Shown: positions 17,841 through 27,345 of the stretch, in pieces | Numbering within the stretch: the first letter of the stretch is position 1 | Layout of the letters: each line of letters starts with the position of its first letter | From: Alphaproteobacteria bacterium UBA3768 | GTDB taxonomy: Bacteria > Pseudomonadota > Alphaproteobacteria > CAAHEQ01 > UBA3637 | DNA: 64,000 bases | Direction: 5' to 3' | NCBI GenBank assembly: GCA_002372315.1 | Contig: DFFU01000027.1 | Span: 17,175 to 81,174 of the forward strand | Notes under the pieces: model-generated | Told to the model about the DNA's origin: nothing | The model's database searches: none | Seen by the model: the letters and a program-made list of their open reading frames with translations, nothing else | Program-made: the position numbers and the translations under genes

Positions 17841-19079
17841 ATGGATAAAATTTTACAGCGTGGTCGTACAATGGTTGAAACCTTGTCAGTATTGGCAATT
17901 ATAGGGGTTTTGTCTGTGACAGGTCTTCATGGTTTTAAGATGGCCATGCAGAAGCATAAGGACAACGAATTGCTGAACGAAATCAACAAATGCGCTTACA
18001 GTGTTGCCTCACAACTGTTTTTGGGTTCAAGTGCTAGTTTAAACGAATTTGCCAATAAATCCTTTGATGGGGTCAGCATTTCACCAGAAGTTTTGACTTG
18101 GGATAATGAATTTGGAATTCAAATTTCCAATGTTAGCAAACAAACGTGTCAAAATCTTTTCCTATCCTTCGGTAAAAATTCCATAGTGCGATGGATTGCA
18201 AAAGAGGGTGGAAGAACAAATATGCAGGCCAGCGCATGCGCCCAAACCAATAATTTGGTTATTGGATACAACAAAAATATGGAAAAAAGCAATGATTCTG
18301 CTTTTAAAACGGACTTTGCTGATAAACAATCATGCGAAAATGCACGAAAATCATGGTGTCCAAAACCCAGTTCTGATCCTGATATACCATCCACCACAGG
18401 CCTTTGTTATGATTCACAGTGCATGAAGTGCCAAGATTCGGGTAATATCACAGCTGCTGGCATGGATGGTATTGCCTGTACCTATCAGGGTATGCAAAGT
18501 AAATGTCAAGGTGGTGTTTGTTTGGATCCTGAGGCTGTTTCAAAAGAAGGTGATTCATGCGAAACCAATGCGGATTGTGGTAGCGTAGGCAGTGGCTATT
18601 ATTGCCGATATAGCACCTTTTGTAGAAAAGATTCAAATTGTTGGAAAACAGTAGATGTGAGCGGTGGCGGAGATGGTAAATGTACAAAGGTTGGTAGTAA
18701 AAATTTTGCAACAACGCAAAGTTTAGGATATGTTGCACGCAGTTTTGATAAAATGAATTGGTGGTCTGCATATAATTGGTGTCAAGCACAAGGTATGCGA
18801 TTGTTTGATTTCAACCGATTATACTGTTATAATGCTGGTGAAATGAATCAAAAGAATTCGGTATATTATTGTTATTCAGATTCAAACCAAAACAGTATGT
18901 CAGCTGAACTTTGGGAACTAAAACAAATTTGGGCAGGATCTGCTCAAGATCATTGGACAGACTATACCTATGTTGAAGATGGGGCTCAAGCACGTGTCAT
19001 CACGTTAGCAACAAACAGCGCAACGTTTATAAGAAAATCACTTGATTTAAATTATAAGGCTTTATGCCAGCCCAAGTAA
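17841..19079 (+). CDS. Prepilin-type protein with Cys-rich region and C-type-lectin-like head
   Basis: 412 residues. The N-terminus is a type IV prepilin/pseudopilin signal: after the short basic leader the peptidase site is G|RTMVE with Glu at mature position 5, followed by a hydrophobic helix (TLSVLAIIGVLSVTGL). The +1 residue is Arg, not the usual Phe. Residues about 165-280 are Cys-rich with EGF-like spacing (CYDSQCMKCQD, CETNADCGSVGSGYYC). The last 120 residues resemble a C-type-lectin fold (WWSAYNWCQAQGMRLFDFN, later HWTDYTYV and ALCQPK). It is probably an adhesive minor pilin displayed on a thin pilus. No assembly genes are adjacent; an ATPase lies at 28.2 kb. Confidence 0.8.
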   Translation: MDKILQRGRTMVETLSVLAIIGVLSVTGLHGFKMAMQKHKDNELLNEINKCAYSVASQLFLGSSASLNEFANKSFDGVSISPEVLTWDNEFGIQISNVSKQTCQNLFLSFGKNSIVRWIAKEGGRTNMQASACAQTNNLVIGYNKNMEKSNDSAFKTDFADKQSCENARKSWCPKPSSDPDIPSTTGLCYDSQCMKCQDSGNITAAGMDGIACTYQGMQSKCQGGVCLDPEAVSKEGDSCETNADCGSVGSGYYCRYSTFCRKDSNCWKTVDVSGGGDGKCTKVGSKNFATTQSLGYVARSFDKMNWWSAYNWCQAQGMRLFDFNRLYCYNAGEMNQKNSVYYCYSDSNQNSMSAELWELKQIWAGSAQDHWTDYTYVEDGAQARVITLATNSATFIRKSLDLNYKALCQPK

Positions 19080-19087
19080 GATTTTTC

Positions 19088-19116
19088 TTGACGAATATGT
19101 GATTTTGTTCTATAAT
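19088..19116 (+). promoter_or_regulatory. Promoter of rho
   Basis: TTGACG (19088-19093), 17 bases, TATAAT (19111-19116). Predicted start about 19123, giving a leader of about 53 bases. Confidence 0.85.
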
Positions 19117-19124
19117 AGTTAACA

Positions 19125-19140
19125 TCAAGCGTCCGCTTGA
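19125..19140 (+). promoter_or_regulatory. Hairpin at the 5' end of the rho leader
   Basis: TCAAGC GTCC GCTTGA, a perfect 6-bp stem with tetraloop, placed right at the predicted 5' end of the rho mRNA. It may stabilise the transcript or take part in Rho autoregulation; the role is inferred. Confidence 0.5.
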
Positions 19141-19175
19141 ATTATTTCCCATTATTTTTGATGAAAGGTTATCCG

Positions 19176-20438
19176 ATGCAATTGCAGGATCTAAAGAAAA
19201 AATCACCAACAGATTTATTGAAATATGCCGAAGAATTGGGTATTGAAAATGCTGCCAGTTTACGCACTCAAGACATGATGTATGCCATTTTAAAGCGTTT
19301 GGCAGAAACTGAAACCACCTTATTTGGTGAAGGTGTTTTACAGGTCATGCAAGATGGCTTTGGATTCTTGCGTTCCCCTGAGGCCAATTATTTGGCTGGT
19401 CCAGATGACATCTATGTGGCACCACAACATATCAAGCGCTATGGGTTGCGCACAGGCGATACTATCAGTGGTGAAATTGCGGCCCCCAAAAATAATGAAA
19501 AATACTTTTCTTTAACCAAAATCAATCAAGTCAATTTTGATGATCCAGAAAAATTACGCTATCGTGTGAATTTTGATGATTTAACACCTTTATACCCTGA
19601 AAAAGCCATCAAAATGGAACATGAAGCACCCGATAATAAGAAAAAGGATTTGACAGACAGAATTATAGATTTGATTTGTCCTCAAGGTTTTGGGCAACGT
19701 TCTTTGATTGTTGCACCCCCCAGAACAGGTAAGACGGTCATGTTACAAAATATTGCCCATGCCATAACGGCAAACTTTCCAAAGGCTCACTTGATTATGT
19801 TATTGATTGATGAACGCCCAGAAGAAGTGACAGATATGATTCGCTCAGTAAAAGGTGAAGTCATTTCATCCACTTTTGATGAACCCGCTGCACGCCATGT
19901 GCAGGTCGCTGAAATGGTTATTGAAAAGGCTAAACGTTTGGTTGAACATAAACAAGACGTAGTGATTTTGTTAGATTCTATCACACGCTTGGCACGTGCT
20001 TACAACACCGTTGTACCCAGTTCAGGAAAAGTCTTAACTGGCGGTGTGGATGCCAATGCTCTGCAAAAACCCAAGCGCTTTTTTGGTGCTGCCCGCAATA
20101 TTGAAGAAGGTGGTTCTTTAACAATATTCGGCACCGCTTTGGTGGATACGGGGTCGCGTATGGATGAAGTGATTTTTGAAGAATTTAAAGGCACAGGAAA
20201 TAGCGAAATCGTATTGGATCGTAAAGTATCTGATAAGCGCATTTTCCCTGCTATTGATGTAACCAAATCTGGCACACGTAAGGAAGAATTGTTGGTTGAT
20301 AAGAATAAACTGCCCAAAATGTGGATGTTGCGCCGTATTTTGATTCCTATGGGTGTAACAGAATCCATGGAATTCTTGATGGAAAAATTAAAATTCACCA
20401 AAAATAATGATGATTTCTTTAACTCCATGAATCAATAG
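19176..20438 (+). CDS. rho: Transcription termination factor Rho
   Basis: A 420-residue Rho helicase. ATG at 19176 is chosen: AAAGG precedes it and the family N-terminus ([15 protein letters not shown]) begins here, although an upstream in-frame start exists. The primary RNA-binding cold-shock domain ([19 protein letters not shown]), Walker A ([12 protein letters not shown]), Walker B ([16 protein letters not shown]), Q-loop and R-loop regions are complete. Length is typical. Confidence 0.98.
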   Translation: MQLQDLKKKSPTDLLKYAEELGIENAASLRTQDMMYAILKRLAETETTLFGEGVLQVMQDGFGFLRSPEANYLAGPDDIYVAPQHIKRYGLRTGDTISGEIAAPKNNEKYFSLTKINQVNFDDPEKLRYRVNFDDLTPLYPEKAIKMEHEAPDNKKKDLTDRIIDLICPQGFGQRSLIVAPPRTGKTVMLQNIAHAITANFPKAHLIMLLIDERPEEVTDMIRSVKGEVISSTFDEPAARHVQVAEMVIEKAKRLVEHKQDVVILLDSITRLARAYNTVVPSSGKVLTGGVDANALQKPKRFFGAARNIEEGGSLTIFGTALVDTGSRMDEVIFEEFKGTGNSEIVLDRKVSDKRIFPAIDVTKSGTRKEELLVDKNKLPKMWMLRRILIPMGVTESMEFLMEKLKFTKNNDDFFNSMNQ

Positions 20439-20508
20439 GAAAAATAAAGTTTTGTCCCAAAATATAACAATTGGAATTTAAAAACAATACTTTTTTGTTG
20501 GATTTTTT

Positions 20509-21225
20509 ATGAATTATCTTGAAAAAGCATCCTTACTTAAAGAAAAGATTAAAAAGAATAAGGAAGATATTCAAAAAATACTTCAATCCTATACATCTGA
20601 TAAACGGGAAAAATTGCTTTTTCTGCAATATCTCATTTCAATCCAAACAGGGAGAGTAAAGTTTTTACGCCCAAATGATACAAGGGACATCATTGATAGA
20701 GAAAGACAAATTTCAGAGTTTTCAAAGAAAATTTTTGAAGTAATACCAGATTCTAAACATTTGGTATTTCATGGAACTCCCATCTATAACACCGAAAAAA
20801 TTTTAAAAAGTGGTCGTATTGTTTCTGGCAGAGATTTATGGGGTATTAAAACGAGTGGTGATCCTTTGGGGCAATTTTCAGTTACAACAAAAGAAAATAT
20901 TCAAAATACAGTTATTGGACATTCTGATTTAGGCGCTTATACAGAATTTCTACCTGCGGGAACCATTTTTGTCCTTTATCCAAAGGATGAAGAAGAATAT
21001 AAAATGGCACAAAAAAAAGGATATTTACACAATATAGATTTTAAAAGAAATCCAAACAGAATCCATTCTTTGGTGACAACATCAGAAAATTTAGATCGTA
21101 TAAATAATTGGTTAAAAAAATACAAGTTGAATTACCATGTTTATGATTATGATGCTTTCATTGATTATTGGCAAAAACAAACAATTAATCCTCAAGCATT
21201 AAAAAAACAAAAAACAATTGATTAA
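20509..21225 (+). CDS. Unknown protein, possible ADP-ribosyltransferase fold
   Basis: 238 residues, no signal peptide or membrane segment. I do not recognise a named family. The first 80 residues are helical and Lys-rich. Residues 85-90 read LVFHGT and are followed by NTEKILKSGRIVSG; later come FSVTT (123-127) and YTEFLPAGTIFVLYP (144-158). This order of His-Gly-Thr, a helix, a Ser/Thr strand and a Glu before a PPGT-like turn resembles the H-Y-E/R-S-E layout of the ART superfamily. Catalytic activity is not established. The ribosome binding site is weak (GGA). It stands alone between rho and a glycosyltransferase. Confidence 0.6.
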   Translation: MNYLEKASLLKEKIKKNKEDIQKILQSYTSDKREKLLFLQYLISIQTGRVKFLRPNDTRDIIDRERQISEFSKKIFEVIPDSKHLVFHGTPIYNTEKILKSGRIVSGRDLWGIKTSGDPLGQFSVTTKENIQNTVIGHSDLGAYTEFLPAGTIFVLYPKDEEEYKMAQKKGYLHNIDFKRNPNRIHSLVTTSENLDRINNWLKKYKLNYHVYDYDAFIDYWQKQTINPQALKKQKTID

Positions 21226-21263
21226 AAAAAATTTTTATGCTATGCTGCTTTCAAGGAGTTTCC

Positions 21264-22112
21264 ATGAAAGCACCCAAGATTTCCGTTTTAATGCCTGTTT
21301 ATAAAACTAAGCCAGAATTTTTAAGGGCAACAATTCAAAGTATTTTAAATCAAACTTTTAAGGATTTTGAGTTTTTAATTTTGGATGATTGCCCCACGGA
21401 TTCACGTGAAGAAATCGTTAAGGCGTTCAACGATAAACGTATAAAATATGTTAAAAACAAAAAAAATATGGGCATTACACCCAGCCGTAATAAATTGATA
21501 CAGATGGCAAAGGGTAAATATCTGGCCGTGATGGATCATGATGATATATCTCTTGTCAAACGATTTGAAAAACAGGTAAAATTTTTGGATAGGCATCCAG
21601 AAATTGGTGTCGTAGGATGTCAATACCAAATACTACCTCGTATGCGTCAATCACGACTTCCAACAACCAATGAAGAAATTCAAATGGGATTAATGCAAGA
21701 TTGTATGATTTTGCATCCTAGCTCTATGATACGGGCAAGCGTGTTAAAAGAATCCCCTTATCAAGCGGAGTTTTCCCCATCAGAAGACTATATGCTTTGG
21801 TGTAATTTAATCGGTAAAACAAAATTTTATAATTTACCCGAAACTTTATTTCACTATAACCTACATGAAACAAATACCAGTAAAACACAAAGTCAAAAGA
21901 TGTTGGATACCGCACAAAAAATTCGAAAAGTCGTGCGTAGTAAACATCCGAATCTATGGTTAAAATTTCAAAAGAAAGCCCCTCATATCGTGAGAATGAA
22001 ACTGTTTGGTATCATTCCTTTGGGAAAATTTGAACAATTTGGGAGCCAAAAAAAAGGCATTTTGAAATATCTGCCTTTTATCAAAACAAAAATAAAGTAT
22101 AAATATTTATGA
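21264..22112 (+). CDS. Family 2 glycosyltransferase
   Basis: 282 residues; ATG at 21264 preceded by AAGGAG. GT-A fold: ISVLMPVYKTKPEFLRATIQ at the N-terminus, FEFLILDDCPTD, the KNMGITPSRNKLI segment and the metal-binding MDHDD (DXD equivalent, about residue 92). It transfers a nucleotide-activated sugar to an unknown acceptor, probably a surface glycan or glycoprotein. The adjacent prepilin gene (11 bases downstream) raises the possibility of pilin or envelope glycosylation, which is speculative. Confidence 0.9.
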   Translation: MKAPKISVLMPVYKTKPEFLRATIQSILNQTFKDFEFLILDDCPTDSREEIVKAFNDKRIKYVKNKKNMGITPSRNKLIQMAKGKYLAVMDHDDISLVKRFEKQVKFLDRHPEIGVVGCQYQILPRMRQSRLPTTNEEIQMGLMQDCMILHPSSMIRASVLKESPYQAEFSPSEDYMLWCNLIGKTKFYNLPETLFHYNLHETNTSKTQSQKMLDTAQKIRKVVRSKHPNLWLKFQKKAPHIVRMKLFGIIPLGKFEQFGSQKKGILKYLPFIKTKIKYKYL

Positions 22113-22123
22113 AAGGAATCATC

Positions 22124-22513
22124 ATGAAGAACGAGTATGGACGAACCATGATTGAAATGTTGGGTGTTTTGTCTATTATTGGCATATTAACCATTGGTGG
22201 AATTATGGCTTTTCAAAATGGTCAAACACAAAATGAGGCCAATAAAATCAATGAATTGGTATCTATTGCTTCACTCAATGGTTTAACCAAAATGAAAGAT
22301 TACGATAACACAAAAATATGGAAAGTTATTGGCAAGAAAAAAGCCGATTATAAATGTGTAGATTCATTAGTCGTCGAAGCAAACGGTCAAGTAAAAATAA
22401 TCTTTTCCTCGGATTGCGACAAAGTCAAAAAAATACTGACAAGCCAATGGGGAAATCGCTGGAACAAATCAACTCATACTTACACCCCACCCGAAGATGA
22501 TGACGACGTTTAA
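22124..22513 (+). CDS. Small type IV prepilin-like protein
   Basis: 129 residues; ATG at 22124 after AAAGGA. Prepilin peptidase site G|RTMIE at residues 6-11, followed by a hydrophobic helix (MLGVLSIIGILTIGGIM). The small C-terminal domain has two Cys (YKCVDS and SDCDKV), which probably form a disulfide, and an acidic tail (PPEDDDD). It shares the R+1/E+5 pattern with the large prepilin at 17.8 kb. It is likely a major or minor pilin of the same system. Its stop overlaps the convergent mfd stop. Confidence 0.85.
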   Translation: MKNEYGRTMIEMLGVLSIIGILTIGGIMAFQNGQTQNEANKINELVSIASLNGLTKMKDYDNTKIWKVIGKKKADYKCVDSLVVEANGQVKIIFSSDCDKVKKILTSQWGNRWNKSTHTYTPPEDDDDV

Positions 22514-25500
22514 ACTAATGAGGCGATTTTTTGAATCATATCACGCACACCCCTTAAACGCTTAGAGGTATCCTGCCAAGCACGAATGGCCAACACTTTT
22601 TGGTCAGGACGAATTTTCATCGTACCCACTTGGGATTTTATGTAATCAATCAATCCTGCTGGGTTTGGAAAAGTATTGTTGAAAAAGCTGATCGTTGCCC
22701 CTTTTTCACCCGCATCTAAGCGTTCAATGTGTGCTTTACGCGCCAACAATTTCAATTCCAAAGTTAAAAATAAGTTCTCTGTTTCAACCGGATAAAGACC
22801 AAAACGATCCTTTAATTCCGCACGCATAGCGTTGATTTCATCCATAGATTGAATATCCCCCATACGTCGGTATAAATCCATCCGCACATCCAATTCGGGA
22901 ATATAAGTGGATGGAATCAACACGGGAAGCCCCACCGAAATTTGTGGTGAAAAATCTTCTTGAACAATTTTCGTTTTGTCCGCTTTTAAATTATGAACAG
23001 CCTCTGCCAACATTTTTTGATAAAGAGCAACCCCTATTTCACGGATATGCCCCGATTGTTCAGCACCAAGTAAGTTCCCTGCTCCACGGATATCCAAATC
23101 GTGGCTCGCCAACATAAAACCAGCGCCTAAACTATCCAATTTTTGCATCACTTCCAAACGCTTGCGTGCATTTTCGGATAAGCTTCCCGTTGTTGTTAAG
23201 TAAGCATAAGCCTTTTGCTTACCACGCCCTACACGCCCACGTAGCTGGTAAAGCGCTGCCAAACCAAACATATCCGCCCGATAAACAATCATCGTATTAA
23301 CGCGCGGTAAATCCAAGCCTGATTCAATGATACTGGTAGCAATTAAAACATCATAAGCGCCTTCGGTAAAATCAGACATAATGTTTTCCAACTGTGTAGG
23401 TGGCATTTGCCCATGCGCTTGCACCATTTTTAAATCAGGCAATAATGCGTGCAAATCGTCATATACATCCGCCATATCTGAAATTCGTGGCACCACAACA
23501 AAGGTTTGTCCTCCACGAAAATGTTCGCGTAAAATTGCTTCTTTCATCACTACAGGATCAAAAGGCATGACATAGGTTTTAACCGCTAATCGGTCCACGG
23601 GTGGGGTCGCAATAACGGATAGATCGCGTACTCCCGATAATGACAATTGCAATGTACGTGGAATGGGGGTTGCGGTCAATGTTAAAACATGAACACCCTC
23701 TTGCAATTCCTTTAAGCGTTCTTTGTGTTTGACACCAAAATGTTGCTCTTCATCCACAATTACAAGACCTAAATTTTTAAAGCACATCGTTTTGGATAAA
23801 AGTGCATGTGTTCCCACAACAATATCTAAACTACCTTTTTCCAACTCATCTTTCACTTTTTTGGCATCACGTGCAGACACCAAACGGGAAAGTGAACCAA
23901 TACGAATGGGAAAACCAGCAAAACGATCAATAAAATTTTGCGTGTGTTGACGCGCCAACAATGTCGTTGGAGTAATAACCGCCACTTGATATCCCGCCAT
24001 CACGGATAAGAAGGCTGCACGCATGGCAACCTCTGTTTTTCCAAAGCCCACATCCCCACAAACCAAACGATCCATGGGTTTACCTGCCGATAAATCCGTT
24101 TCAATTTCCGCCACTGTACGCAACTGATCCTCTGTTTCGGTATAGGGAAAACGCGCACAAAATTCTTGATAAAGACCATGAGGCGCCAAAATTTTGGGCA
24201 TTTTATGTAAAGCCCTTTGCCCTGCAATTTTCATCAATTGACCCGCCATTTGGAGTAAATCTTTTTGGACTTTGGTTTTGCGATTTGCAAAAGAAGGATT
24301 TCCAAGTCTATCCAGCGCGACTTCGCCCGAACCATAACGTGATAAAACATCTGTATTTTCAACAGGCACAAAAAGACGGGCATTTTCGGCATATTCCAAA
24401 AGCAGACAATCATGCGCAGCCCCTGCTACCTGCAAGGTTTCCAATCCCATAAACCGTCCAATACCATGTTGGATATGAACAACCAAATCGCCCTTAGAAA
24501 GTGTAGAAATATCTGCAATAAAATCTTGAACCTTACGACGCTTAGGAACGCTTTGTAAACGTTCCCCAAACATATCTGTTTCGGTTAAAATCAAGAAATC
24601 ATCTGTTTGAAAGCCTGTTTCAAAAGGAGCCACCCAAATGCTTGGAGCCTTTTTTAGGGCTGATTTAAAATCGTCCGCCAATGATAAAGTTAAATCTTTT
24701 TCCTTAAATAGAGCCTTTAGACGATCTGATGCTCCTTCAGTCAGAGTGGTTAAAATCACTTTCTTACGTGATGAACGAACAAAATCTGCTATTTCCAAAA
24801 ATAAATCTTTATCTTTTTGAATCCGCACATCCACAAAATCACGTGTTGCACGTGCTCCTTGATCTTGGAATTTTTCACTTTGAAAGGGGGATAACTGAAT
24901 CACTGAATGATTTTTTAAGTACTTTTTCATGTTGATATCATCAATAAAAAACAATTCCGGTGGTAAAGGATGATAAAGGGGGACATTAGGACCTTGGTAC
25001 TGCAATCGAGCTTGATAATAATCATTAATCTGAGATGTACGTGCTTTCAAAGATTCCCAAAAGGTTGTTCCTATAAAAATATCTGCATCTGAAACATAAT
25101 CTAATAATGATGCCATTTTTTCATAAAAAAGTGGTAAAAAGTGTTCCATACCATCTGTATAACGTTCATCTGTAACAGCCTGATAAATACTGTCCTGTAA
25201 AGGATTATCAAATAGTTCCCTGTATTTGGATCGAAATAATCGACAACTTTCCTCATTTAATTCAAACAAACGAACCGGTTTGATTTCAAATTCTTTTAAC
25301 AGATCAGTTGTACGTTGTGTTGCCGGATCAAAAAAGCGTATACTTTCCAATTCATCATCAAAAAAATCCAAGCGTACTGGCAAATTTAAGCCAGGGGTAA
25401 AAATATCCACAATTTCACCGCGAATAGCAAAATCACCTGCCTGCATCACAACGTCTGTAGATTGATATCCCGAACGCACCAAAAAAGATTTTAGTGTGTC

Positions 25501-25875
25501 AAAATCAATTTTTTGACTTGTTTTGATTTGAAAACACGCATTTCTAAAGGTTTCTGGGACAGGGACCTTTTGAGTTAAAGCAGAAACAGATGTTATCAAT
25601 ATAACATTTTGTTTTATATTGGATAATTGAATCAAACAATCAATTTGCGACCCTACTATATCAGCCGCAGGTGATACCCGATCATAGGGAACTGTATCCC
25701 ATGACGGGTAAAATAAGACCTTGGCTTTTGGGCAAATTGATTTGATAATACCATAGGTACGATAAGCTTTTTTTTCATTTGAGGCCACATAAACAGCACT
25801 CTTCTTTTGTACATTTTTGCTTAAAATAAATGCTTCATATCCCGAAGGAACACCACCATAAATCAATTCTGTCAT
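22510..25875 (-). CDS. mfd: Transcription-repair coupling factor Mfd
   Basis: 1121 residues. Mfd displaces RNA polymerase stalled at lesions and recruits UvrA. ATG at 25875 is chosen because it overlaps the trkA stop (ATGA) and the protein start (MTELIYGG) follows; a longer in-frame start inside trkA is less likely. The UvrB-like N-terminal modules (YPSWDTVPYDRVSP, GDFAIRGEIVDIF), RNA polymerase interaction domain (LVVHIQHGIGRFMGLE) and SF2 translocase (GDVGFGKTEVAMRAAF, DEEQHFG, TATPIPRTL, RGRVGRG) are all present. Confidence 0.97.
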   Translation of the reverse strand: MTELIYGGVPSGYEAFILSKNVQKKSAVYVASNEKKAYRTYGIIKSICPKAKVLFYPSWDTVPYDRVSPAADIVGSQIDCLIQLSNIKQNVILITSVSALTQKVPVPETFRNACFQIKTSQKIDFDTLKSFLVRSGYQSTDVVMQAGDFAIRGEIVDIFTPGLNLPVRLDFFDDELESIRFFDPATQRTTDLLKEFEIKPVRLFELNEESCRLFRSKYRELFDNPLQDSIYQAVTDERYTDGMEHFLPLFYEKMASLLDYVSDADIFIGTTFWESLKARTSQINDYYQARLQYQGPNVPLYHPLPPELFFIDDINMKKYLKNHSVIQLSPFQSEKFQDQGARATRDFVDVRIQKDKDLFLEIADFVRSSRKKVILTTLTEGASDRLKALFKEKDLTLSLADDFKSALKKAPSIWVAPFETGFQTDDFLILTETDMFGERLQSVPKRRKVQDFIADISTLSKGDLVVHIQHGIGRFMGLETLQVAGAAHDCLLLEYAENARLFVPVENTDVLSRYGSGEVALDRLGNPSFANRKTKVQKDLLQMAGQLMKIAGQRALHKMPKILAPHGLYQEFCARFPYTETEDQLRTVAEIETDLSAGKPMDRLVCGDVGFGKTEVAMRAAFLSVMAGYQVAVITPTTLLARQHTQNFIDRFAGFPIRIGSLSRLVSARDAKKVKDELEKGSLDIVVGTHALLSKTMCFKNLGLVIVDEEQHFGVKHKERLKELQEGVHVLTLTATPIPRTLQLSLSGVRDLSVIATPPVDRLAVKTYVMPFDPVVMKEAILREHFRGGQTFVVVPRISDMADVYDDLHALLPDLKMVQAHGQMPPTQLENIMSDFTEGAYDVLIATSIIESGLDLPRVNTMIVYRADMFGLAALYQLRGRVGRGKQKAYAYLTTTGSLSENARKRLEVMQKLDSLGAGFMLASHDLDIRGAGNLLGAEQSGHIREIGVALYQKMLAEAVHNLKADKTKIVQEDFSPQISVGLPVLIPSTYIPELDVRMDLYRRMGDIQSMDEINAMRAELKDRFGLYPVETENLFLTLELKLLARKAHIERLDAGEKGATISFFNNTFPNPAGLIDYIKSQVGTMKIRPDQKVLAIRAWQDTSKRLRGVRDMIQKIASLV

Positions 25876-27242
25876 GCGAAAAACGAAAGCCTCACCGTAA
25901 AGAGTTTTTCGGCCTGAGCCACGCATCCACGAGCCACGAATACATATACTTTATCACCAGGTTGAATGCGTAAATTCCGCTGAGGACATAAAAAAGTATT
26001 TTCCCGTAAAATTCCCCCAATTTGAACCCCTTTAGGTATTTTCAATCGCCCAAGTGGGGCTCCGGTAATGCGTGATGTTTTCAATGCATCCATTTCCAAT
26101 ACTTCCCCCATCCCGGACTGCAGAAAATAATCATTTGCTAAACGTCCTTTGCGCAAACATTTTAATACTGCAGAAACCATCACCGCATTGGGATTGATTA
26201 AAATATCCACCCCTAAACCACGCAAGTATTGTTTATATAGGGTGTTACGTACCAAAGCACAGGTACGTTTAACGCCACTCCGTTTAGCCATCAACGACAA
26301 CAGAACGTTATTTTCATCCGAATGTGTCGTTGCAATGCTGACTTGATTTGCTTGTAAATCAATATCATCCAAAAGGCTATCATCAAAGCCATCACCATGA
26401 ATAACCAAAGTCCGATCTAAATGCTCTGCCAAAAAAGAAGCCCTTGTTTTTTCCCTTTCCACCAATGTAATTTGAGTGTCATCTGAATCAGATTCCAAAA
26501 CATTTGCCGTTTGAAAACCAATGGCCCCTCCCCCAAACATCAAAACATTATCCAATGGAATTTCAGCACATCCAAACATATCCAAAGCATAAGATAGGTG
26601 CCCGGTTTCCACAAAGAAATACACCTCATCCCCAACCTGTAAAACAACTTTTTCCAAATCCATCAATTGGTGTCGTCTGACGACCGCCACTATTGTCAAA
26701 TTGACATCCCCAACTTGTCGGCGAATTTGAGCCAGATTCTTACCTAAGAAAGGGATATCAGAACGACATTTCAGTCCCAAAAAACGAACTAAACCGCGTC
26801 CCAATATCGTCATATCCGTTGCCCCATTAATTGACAAACTCGTCAAAATTTGATTGGCTGTTTCCTTTTCAGGCGACACCACAACATCAACCGACAAAGC
26901 CTTCAAAAAGTCCGAATATTTTCCCATAAGGTAATCATTGGAAGATACCCGTGCAATTCGGCGTGTGACATGAAACAACTCTTTGGCTAAAGAACAAGCA
27001 ATAATATTACTTTGATCATCACTGGTCATAGCCAACAAAACATCCATACTTTCAGCACCAGCCCTTTCCAAAACCAATGGAGAATCGCATGAACCTGTTA
27101 AGGTTTGAATATCCAACTGTTCACTCAGATCCGACAAAGCACTAGGATTTTTATCAATTAAGACAATTTCATGATTTTCCGCCCGCAAATAACGAGCCAA
27201 AGCGACCCCAGTTTGTCCTGCACCAGCAATCAATATACGCAT
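25872..27242 (-). CDS. trkA: Trk potassium uptake regulator TrkA
   Basis: 456 residues with the full TrkA duplication: RCK-N1 with the NAD-binding GAGQTGVALARYL at residue 6, a TrkA-C domain, RCK-N2 (FGGGAIGFQTANVL near 238) and a second TrkA-C (SRITGAPLGRLKIPKG). It gates the TrkH/TrkG potassium channel from the cytoplasm. No trkH is present next to it. It is the first gene of a two-gene unit with mfd. Confidence 0.95.
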   Translation of the reverse strand: MRILIAGAGQTGVALARYLRAENHEIVLIDKNPSALSDLSEQLDIQTLTGSCDSPLVLERAGAESMDVLLAMTSDDQSNIIACSLAKELFHVTRRIARVSSNDYLMGKYSDFLKALSVDVVVSPEKETANQILTSLSINGATDMTILGRGLVRFLGLKCRSDIPFLGKNLAQIRRQVGDVNLTIVAVVRRHQLMDLEKVVLQVGDEVYFFVETGHLSYALDMFGCAEIPLDNVLMFGGGAIGFQTANVLESDSDDTQITLVEREKTRASFLAEHLDRTLVIHGDGFDDSLLDDIDLQANQVSIATTHSDENNVLLSLMAKRSGVKRTCALVRNTLYKQYLRGLGVDILINPNAVMVSAVLKCLRKGRLANDYFLQSGMGEVLEMDALKTSRITGAPLGRLKIPKGVQIGGILRENTFLCPQRNLRIQPGDKVYVFVARGCVAQAEKLFTVRLSFFA

Positions 27243-27345
27243 TTAATCTCCTTTTTATATCTATTTTAATCTTTTTTAGAAAAAGAGCAAGTTTTATCTT
27301 GAGAAAAAAAGATTATTATGCTAAACCTTTAAAGAAAGGATTTTT

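Noticed and set aside
25875..25926. Longer Mfd start at 25926 inside trkA
   Set aside because: No binding site, and the ATGA overlap at 25875 matches coupling seen elsewhere in the window.
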